This document shows, piece by piece, positions 39,763 through 47,228 of a stretch of DNA of 47,228 bases. This stretch comes from Betaproteobacteria bacterium RIFCSPLOWO2_12_FULL_68_20. GTDB taxonomy: Bacteria; Pseudomonadota; Gammaproteobacteria; Burkholderiales; SG8-39. The notes beneath the pieces are model-generated. The model was given only the letters and a program-made list of their open reading frames with translations, did no database searches and was not told the origin of the DNA. Both the position numbers and the translations under genes were made by a program. Each line of letters opens with the position of its first letter. Position 1 is the stretch's first letter. The stretch covers positions 1 through 47,228 of the forward strand of contig MERQ01000077.1 in the NCBI GenBank assembly GCA_001770655.1, written 5' to 3'.

Positions 39763-40977
39763 ATGTCTCTCAACGACCCCAACTGGGGACGCGGCTCGCG
39801 CGGCCCGCAAGGCCCGGGCGGCGGCAAGGAAGGGCCGCCCGACCTCGACGAGCTGTGGCGCAATTTCAACCGGCGGCTGAACGACCTGTTCGGCGGCCGC
39901 GGCAGGCGCGGCGGCGGGGGCGAGGAGCCGCCGGCGCCGCCTTCGCGGCGGCAGCTCGGCGGCGGCGCCGGGGTGCTGGTCGCGCTCGTAGTCGCGGTGT
40001 GGCTGGCGAGCGGCTTCTACATCGTGGACGCCGCCTCGCGCGGCATCGTGCTGACCCTGGGCAAGTTCTCGGAGGAAACCGGTCCCGGGCTGCGCTGGCG
40101 GCTGCCCTGGCCGATCGAGTCGCACGAGATCGTCAACCTCTCGCAGGTGCGCACGCTCGAGGTCGGCTACCGCAACAACGTGCGCGCCAAGGTTCTCAAG
40201 GAATCGCTGATGCTCACCGACGACGAGAACATCGTCGACCTGCAATTCGCGGTGCAGTACCTCGTCACCGACGCGCAGGGCAACCTGTTCAACGTGCGGC
40301 GGCCGGATGAAACGGCGATGCAGGTTGCCGAGACTGCGATGCGCGAGGTGATCGGCAAGGGCCGCATGGACGCGATCCTCTACGAGTCGCAGGTGGAGTT
40401 CGCCAACCGCGCGCGCGACCTCATGCAGCAGATCCACGACCGCTACCAGACCGGCATCGAGGTGAGCGCCGTGACGATCCAGAACGCGCAGCCGCCCGAG
40501 CAGGTGCAGGCGGCTTTCGACGACGCGGTCAAGGCCGGGCAGGACCGCGAGCGCCAGAAGAACGAGGGACAGGCCTACGCGAACGACGTGATCCCGAGGG
40601 CGCGCGGCGCGGCCTCGCGCCTGCAGCAGGAGGCCGAGGGCTACAAGCAGCGCGTGATCGCCAACGCCGAGGGCGAGGCCTCGCGCTTCAGGCAGGTGCT
40701 CGTGGAGTACTCGAAGGCGCCGGCGGTGACGCGCGAGCGCATCTACATCGAGACCCTGCAGCAGATACTGTCCTCCACAAACAAGATCCTGATGGACTAC
40801 AAGGGCTCGGGGAACCTGCTGTACCTTCCGCTCGACAAGCTGATGCAGCAGGGCGGTGCGGCCGCCCCCTCGGAGTCGCAGGCCTCGCAGCGCCCGGCGC
40901 AGACCGAGCCGCCGGCCCCCGAGGCCGGGCCGCGCTCGCGCGAGACCCTGCGCGGGCGCGAAAGGGGGGAGCGATGA
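39763..40977 (+). CDS. hflK: FtsH protease modulator HflK
   Basis: A 404-residue SPFH/band-7 membrane protein that with HflC encloses the FtsH protease. The Gly/Pro-rich cytoplasmic N-terminus (WGRGSRGPQGPGGGKEG; GGRGRRGGGGEEPP) precedes one transmembrane helix (GVLVALVVAVWLASGFYIV), the band-7 domain (VNLSQVRTLEVGYRNN, DENIVDLQFAVQYLVTD) and a long coiled-coil helix rich in Glu/Arg/Ala. The C-terminus is Pro/Glu rich. The stop overlaps hflC by four bases (ATGA), ensuring matched synthesis. Confidence 0.98.
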   Translation: MSLNDPNWGRGSRGPQGPGGGKEGPPDLDELWRNFNRRLNDLFGGRGRRGGGGEEPPAPPSRRQLGGGAGVLVALVVAVWLASGFYIVDAASRGIVLTLGKFSEETGPGLRWRLPWPIESHEIVNLSQVRTLEVGYRNNVRAKVLKESLMLTDDENIVDLQFAVQYLVTDAQGNLFNVRRPDETAMQVAETAMREVIGKGRMDAILYESQVEFANRARDLMQQIHDRYQTGIEVSAVTIQNAQPPEQVQAAFDDAVKAGQDRERQKNEGQAYANDVIPRARGAASRLQQEAEGYKQRVIANAEGEASRFRQVLVEYSKAPAVTRERIYIETLQQILSSTNKILMDYKGSGNLLYLPLDKLMQQGGAAAPSESQASQRPAQTEPPAPEAGPRSRETLRGRERGER

Positions 40978-41864
40978 TCCGGGCGCTGGGACCGCTCGCC
41001 GCCGGGCTGCTGGTGATCCTGCTCGCGGTGTCGGGCGCGCTGTTCACGGTGGACCAGCGGCAGAACGCGATCGTGTTCCAGCTCGGCGAGGTGAAGGAGG
41101 TCATCGTCAAGCCGGGCCTGAATTTCAAGTGGCCGATGATCCAGAACGTGCGCTATTTCGACATGCGCATCCTCACCTACGACGATGCCGAGCCGCTGCG
41201 CTTCCTCACCACCGGCAACCGCCCGGTGCTGGTGGACTCGTTCGTCAAGTGGCGCATCACCGACGTGCGGCAGTACTTCATCAGCGTGCAGGGCGACGAG
41301 CTCCGCGCCGCGACGCGCATCCGCCAGACCATCGCCGGCAGCCTGCGCGAGGAATTCGGCGTGCGCACAGTGAAGGACGTGGTCTCCGGCGAGCGCAACG
41401 CGATCATGGACCAGGTGCGCCAGAAGGCCGACCAGGACCTGAGAAGGATCGGCGTCGAGATCATCGACGTGCGCCTGAAGCGCGTCGATCTTCCGCAGGA
41501 GGTGAGCGAGTCGGTCTACCGGCGCATGGAGGCCGAGCGCAAGCGCCTCGCCAACGAGCAGCGCTCGACCGGCGCGGCGGAGTCCGAGCGCATCCGGGCG
41601 GATGCCGACCGGCAGCGCGAGGTGATCCTCGCCGAAGCCTACCGCGACGCGCAGCGCAACCGCGGCGAGGGCGACGCGAAGGCTGCGAACACCTACGCCC
41701 AGGCGTTCTCGCAGAACCCCGAGTTCTACGCGTTCTACCGCAGCATGGAGGCGTACCGCTCGACCTTCCGAGGCAAGAACGACCTGCTGCTGATCGAGCC
41801 GAGCTCCGACTTCTTCCGCTACCTGAAGGATTCCCTGGGGCGGCAGGCGGGCGCCAGAAAATGA
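40974..41864 (+). CDS. hflC: FtsH protease modulator HflC
   Basis: A 296-residue partner of HflK: N-terminal transmembrane helix (LAAGLLVILLAVSGALFTVD), band-7 domain (RQNAIVFQLGEVKEVIVKPGLNFKWPM, YDDAEPLRFLTTGNRPVLVDSFVKWRI), GVEIIDVRLKRVDLPQEVSESVYRRMEAER at the start of the coiled coil, and the typical C-terminal FYAFYRSMEAYR segment. It forms the periplasm-facing dome around FtsH. Three bases separate it from the DUF2065 gene. Confidence 0.98.
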   Translation: MIRALGPLAAGLLVILLAVSGALFTVDQRQNAIVFQLGEVKEVIVKPGLNFKWPMIQNVRYFDMRILTYDDAEPLRFLTTGNRPVLVDSFVKWRITDVRQYFISVQGDELRAATRIRQTIAGSLREEFGVRTVKDVVSGERNAIMDQVRQKADQDLRRIGVEIIDVRLKRVDLPQEVSESVYRRMEAERKRLANEQRSTGAAESERIRADADRQREVILAEAYRDAQRNRGEGDAKAANTYAQAFSQNPEFYAFYRSMEAYRSTFRGKNDLLLIEPSSDFFRYLKDSLGRQAGARK

Positions 41865-41867
41865 GCG

Positions 41868-44331
<2,464 letters not shown>

Positions 44332-44334
44332 GGG

Positions 44335-45105
44335 TCAGCGCAGGCGGTGCTCGCGCGGCGCCGGGCCCGGCGCCTTGCGGCGGTACAGGCGCAGGAATTC
44401 CGGCTCCCAGGGGCGCAAGGCGAGCAGCAGCGTGACGGCGCGGCGCTCTTCCCACGGCAGCGCGGCGTCGTCGCTGCGCATCTCGGAGAACTCGGCGGCG
44501 GTCTTCCTCAGGCGCGCCAGCAGGGCCGAGATCGACGGCTTGGCGAGCGCCCCGTTCGCCACCAGCAGCAGCTCGTCATCGCGGTCGAAGCGCGAGCGGA
44601 AATAATCGTCCTGGACGTGATTCTTGAACAGCTGCTGGATCGGGCCGTCGGGGATCCAGGAGAAGGCGCGGCTCACCAGCAGGCGGATGCGGTTGTGCGG
44701 CAGCAGCTCGACGAACTTCAGCTTGTCCAGCCGCGCCAGCAGCTTCACGCATTCGGCGGCGGACAGCTCGTACACGCTCACGATCTGCTCGAAGGTCCAG
44801 CGGTTGAGGCAGCAAAGGGCCACGAGCATCAGCTTGTGGTCCGCGACGAACTCATTTTCCTGCTCTTCGGTGAGCTGCGAGATGCTCGCGTCCTGCGTCG
44901 CGACGAGGCGCGCGAGGTCCGAGAACTCGATTCCCGCCAGCGCGCAGATCCGGTCGAGGCGCGACAGCGTGAATTCCTTGCGCGAGAACATGCGCTTGAC
45001 GCTCACCTCGCTCAAGCCGAGGTGCTTCGCCACCGCGGCGTAGGTGATCCCGCGCGCGCGCAGCTCGCGCTTCAGCGTCTCGACGAGCGCTGCCGTATGG
45101 GCCAT
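44335..45105 (-). CDS. XRE-type helix-turn-helix regulator with long C-terminal domain
   Basis: A 256-residue DNA-binding protein from ATG 45105, with GGAGG upstream. The N-terminal HTH (LVETLKRELRARGITYAAVAKHLGLSEVSVKRMFSRKEFTLSRLDRICALAGIEFSDLARL) is of the lambda-repressor/XRE type. The rest (LMLVALCCLNRWTFEQIVSVYELSAAECVKLLARLDKLKFVELLPHNRIRLLVSRAFSW) looks like a winged-helix module followed by an all-alpha region. It may control the divergent LplT-PlsC gene, whose start is ~80 bp away; this is inference. Confidence 0.88.
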   Translation of the reverse strand: MAHTAALVETLKRELRARGITYAAVAKHLGLSEVSVKRMFSRKEFTLSRLDRICALAGIEFSDLARLVATQDASISQLTEEQENEFVADHKLMLVALCCLNRWTFEQIVSVYELSAAECVKLLARLDKLKFVELLPHNRIRLLVSRAFSWIPDGPIQQLFKNHVQDDYFRSRFDRDDELLLVANGALAKPSISALLARLRKTAAEFSEMRSDDAALPWEERRAVTLLLALRPWEPEFLRLYRRKAPGPAPREHRLR

Positions 45106-45186
45106 CTGGCGCCTCCCCCCGGAATGCTCCGCGTAAACGGTATCATCGCAGGATACGAACCGTAAAGGCGGCAGCGGCGGGGGAGG

Positions 45187-47022
45187 ATGAGCGAGCGCAG
45201 CCAGTTCCGGCTGCTCGCCGAGCGGCGCTTCGGGCCGTTCTTCGGCGTGCAGTTTCTCGGCGCGTTCAACGACAACGTGTTCAAGCAGGCGCTGGTGATC
45301 CTGCTCGCTTATCAAACGGCGAACTTCACCGCGATGTCGTCGAACACGCTGCAGAACGTCGCGCAGGCGCTGTTCGTGCTGCCCTTTTTCCTGTTCTCGG
45401 CGACCGCGGGGCAGATCGCCGACAAATACGAGAAATCGACGCTCATCACCGTGACCGTCGCGATCGAGCTCGGCTGCATGGCGCTCGGCGCCGTGGGGTT
45501 CCTGCTGCGCAGCCTGCCGCTCCTGCTCGCGGCGCTGTTTCTCGGCGGGGTGCAGTCGGCGCTGTTCGGGCCGGTGAAGTACGCGATTCTTCCGCAGCAG
45601 CTCAGGGAATCCGAGCTCGTCGGCGGAAACGGGCTGGTCGAAATGGGAACGTCGATCGCGATTCTCGCCGGGCTGATCTACGGCGGCTGGCTGGTGGCTC
45701 AGCCGGGCTGGGGAATCGCCGGCGTCGCGCTCTCCACCATGGCGATCTCGGCCGCAGGGATCGCGCTGTCGCGCGCCATTCCGAAGGCGCCCGCCGCCGA
45801 CCCGGGGCTGAAGATCAGCTGGAATCCGCTCGCGGAGACGTGGCGCAACCTTCGTTTCCTGCGGCACAACCGCACCGTGTTCCTCTCCATCCTAGGCATT
45901 TCCTGGTTCTGGTTCTACGGCGCCATGCTGGTGACGCAGTTTCCCAACCTGGCGAAAAACGTCTTCGCGGGCAGCGAGCACCTGGTGACGATCCTGCTCG
46001 TCTCGTTCTCGATCGGCATCGGCGCGGGGTCGCTGCTTTGCGAGCGCCTTTCCGGCCACAAGGTCGAGCTCGGGCTGGTGCCGTTCGGCTCGATCGGGCT
46101 CACGCTGTTCGGAATCGACTTGTGGCTCGCCACCTCTGGCGAACCGTCGGTCCGACGGACGCTTGGCGACCTGGTCGCGATCGGCGTGTTCGGCGGCTTC
46201 TACATCGTCCCGCTGTATGCGCTGGTGCAGATCCGCAGCGACCCTGCGCACCGCTCGCGCGTGATCGCCGGAAACAACATCGTCAACGCGCTGTTCATGG
46301 TGGCCGCGGCGACGATCGCGATTGCGCTGTTCGACGCGGGGCTGACCATCCCGCAGCTCATCCTGGTGACGGCGCTGATGAACGCCGCGGTCGCTCTCTA
46401 CATCTACGCGCTGGTCCCCGAATTCCTGATGCGCTTCATGGTGTGGATGCTCATCCACTCGGTATACAGGCTGAGAAAGGAGGGGCTGGAGCGAATTCCG
46501 GACGACGGTCCCGCGGTTCTGGTGTGCAATCACGTTTCCTACGTCGACGCGCTCGTCATCTCGGCCGCCTGCCGCAGGCCGATCCGCTGGGTGATGGACC
46601 ACCGCATCTTCAAGGTGCCGCTGCTGAGCTTCTTCTTCCGCACCGTGCGCGCGATCCCGATCGCGCCCGCCAGAGAGGATCCCGAGGCGCTCGAGCGCGC
46701 CTATGCAGCGATCGCCCGCGAGCTCGCGGCGGGCGAGCTGATCGGCATCTTTCCCGAAGGAAGGCTGACACCGGACGGCGAGATGGGCGAATTCAGGGGC
46801 GGCGTCACGAAGATCCTGGAGCGTGCGCCAGTGCCGGTAATCCCGATGGCGCTCTCGGGACTGTGGCAGAGCCTGTTCGCACGCAACCGCGACAAGCTGC
46901 GCCACGCCGCGAAGCTGTTTCCCGGGGTCCGCCTTGCGGTGGGCGAGGCAGTGGACGCCGCGCGTGCGACGCCCGAGCGCCTGCACGCAACCGTGCTCGC
47001 GCTGCGCGGCGAGTGGAAGTAA
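45187..47022 (+). CDS. LplT-type lysophospholipid transporter fused to a PlsC-type acyltransferase
   Basis: A 611-residue two-part protein. Residues 1-~420 are a 12-helix MFS carrier of the LplT type (FGPFFGVQFLGAFNDNVFKQALVILLAY is diagnostic). Residues ~430-611 are a glycerophospholipid acyltransferase: NHVSYVD (HX4D, His449-Asp454), FPEGR (522-526) and PVIPMALSGLW. It would flip lysophospholipid inward and re-acylate it. E. coli splits this between LplT and Aas; here the acyl-ACP ligase module is absent. A GGGGGAGG ribosome site precedes the ATG. Confidence 0.93.
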   Translation: MSERSQFRLLAERRFGPFFGVQFLGAFNDNVFKQALVILLAYQTANFTAMSSNTLQNVAQALFVLPFFLFSATAGQIADKYEKSTLITVTVAIELGCMALGAVGFLLRSLPLLLAALFLGGVQSALFGPVKYAILPQQLRESELVGGNGLVEMGTSIAILAGLIYGGWLVAQPGWGIAGVALSTMAISAAGIALSRAIPKAPAADPGLKISWNPLAETWRNLRFLRHNRTVFLSILGISWFWFYGAMLVTQFPNLAKNVFAGSEHLVTILLVSFSIGIGAGSLLCERLSGHKVELGLVPFGSIGLTLFGIDLWLATSGEPSVRRTLGDLVAIGVFGGFYIVPLYALVQIRSDPAHRSRVIAGNNIVNALFMVAAATIAIALFDAGLTIPQLILVTALMNAAVALYIYALVPEFLMRFMVWMLIHSVYRLRKEGLERIPDDGPAVLVCNHVSYVDALVISAACRRPIRWVMDHRIFKVPLLSFFFRTVRAIPIAPAREDPEALERAYAAIARELAAGELIGIFPEGRLTPDGEMGEFRGGVTKILERAPVPVIPMALSGLWQSLFARNRDKLRHAAKLFPGVRLAVGEAVDAARATPERLHATVLALRGEWK

Positions 47023-47052
47023 CGGCAGGGCTTAGAATCGCGCCTTGAATCC

Positions 47053-47078
47053 TGGTGCGAGGAAGGGACTCGAAGTCC
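47053..47078 (-). other. tRNA-Leu-like 3' end; candidate attachment site of an integrated element
   Basis: Read on the minus strand it gives a T-arm (GGAC-TTCGAGT-CCC), then CTTCCTCGC and ACCA, as in the 3' end of tRNA-Leu genes. The partner 5' acceptor (GCGAGGA) and the anticodon arm are not found on either side, so no whole tRNA is present. Integrases often leave such 3' copies as att sites. Confidence 0.55.
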
Positions 47079-47128
47079 GAGCCTAACCCATTGATGAGCC
47101 TTGGGCACCGGTCGTCGTTCGGCTGAAC

Positions 47129-47148
47129 ATACCCCCAAAAATACCCCC
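47129..47148 (+). repeat. Direct repeat ATACCCCC-AAAA-ATACCCCC
   Basis: Two exact 8-base copies with a 12-base period lie ~50 bp from the tRNA-like 3' end. Iterated short motifs next to an att site can be integrase arm-type or excisionase sites. The remaining 47149-47228 shows no gene I can support. Confidence 0.4.
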
Positions 47149-47228
47149 ATGGTCGCAACGCTACCCTGCGCGTATGCGTAACGGTACACGCATTCCGGCC
47201 GCGTAGGTCTATGCCCCCTGATTCTTGA

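Noticed and set aside
47041-47140. A complete tRNA-Leu gene on the minus strand
   Set aside because: Only the T-arm and 3' acceptor with CCA are recognisable; no pairing 5' acceptor, D-arm or anticodon arm follows at the expected distance.
46701-47189. A minus-strand protein covering the att-like region
   Set aside because: It lies mostly antisense to the acyltransferase gene and shows no integrase or other known motif.

Overview
The window is a gene-dense, strongly GC-rich bacterial chromosome segment with short intergenic gaps, many ATGA/GTGA-type overlaps and frequent GTG/TTG starts. Three things point to a Betaproteobacterium, probably Burkholderiales-like and possibly an environmental or metagenome-assembled genome. 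They are the hfq-hflX-hflK-hflC-DUF2065-hisZ-purA block, the three orphan Bug-type (tripartite tricarboxylate) solute receptors, and the CaiB-type CoA-transferase/crotonase/Bug cassette. The taxonomic call is inference from gene order and family content; no rRNA gene is present.

Left part (1-12.4 kb): the 3' part of a Ser/Thr kinase with a C-terminal cyclic-nucleotide-binding domain, a DUF6498-like membrane protein, a 28-codon ORF translationally coupled to a glycine-zipper protein, a secreted patatin converging on an S1/P1 nuclease, several small envelope proteins (BON lipoprotein and two short secreted proteins separated by a perfect 28-bp palindrome), a VOC protein, MAPEG and SDR genes, a VapBC-like toxin-antitoxin pair with a readable promoter/operator, a TcuA-like flavoprotein coupled to a HemD-like protein, and a secreted DUF5666-like protein.

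Middle part (12.4-33.9 kb): catabolic and transport genes. A CoA transferase, an atypical crotonase and a Bug receptor form one operon. An SDR, a second Bug receptor, a D-2-hydroxyacid dehydrogenase, a BT1/MFS-like carrier and a prim-pol protein form a second run. Also present are a quinone oxidoreductase divergent from a 6PGDH-like enzyme, an outer-membrane MipA/OmpV-like protein, a diguanylate cyclase, a lone MlaF ATPase, a Tat-type MsrB, a third Bug receptor, a transglutaminase-like protein, a DODA-type dioxygenase next to a remnant of phospholipase A (pldA), a GNAT enzyme, a DctP-type TRAP receptor and a mercuric-reductase-like flavoprotein. None of the four solute receptors has membrane subunits in the window.

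Right part (33.9-47.2 kb): MgtE, a small conserved protein, a CBS-domain protein, an amidohydrolase and chorismate synthase (aroC). These are followed by the conserved core cluster hfq-hflX-hflK-hflC-DUF2065-hisZ-purA, preceded by a heat-shock (sigma-32) type promoter. After that come an XRE regulator and a divergent LplT-PlsC fusion. The last ~200 bp carry a sequence matching the 3' end of a tRNA-Leu-type gene but no whole tRNA, which looks like the attachment-site edge of an integrated element lying beyond the window.

No CRISPR array, rRNA, complete tRNA or intact insertion sequence was seen. No single cluster clearly reads as a new defence or biosynthetic system. The most interesting leads are enzymes missing canonical catalytic residues (crotonase, SDR, MlaF H-loop), the orphan prim-pol, the two overlapping genes whose N-termini seem to extend upstream of any ATG/GTG/TTG, and several unexplained palindromes.
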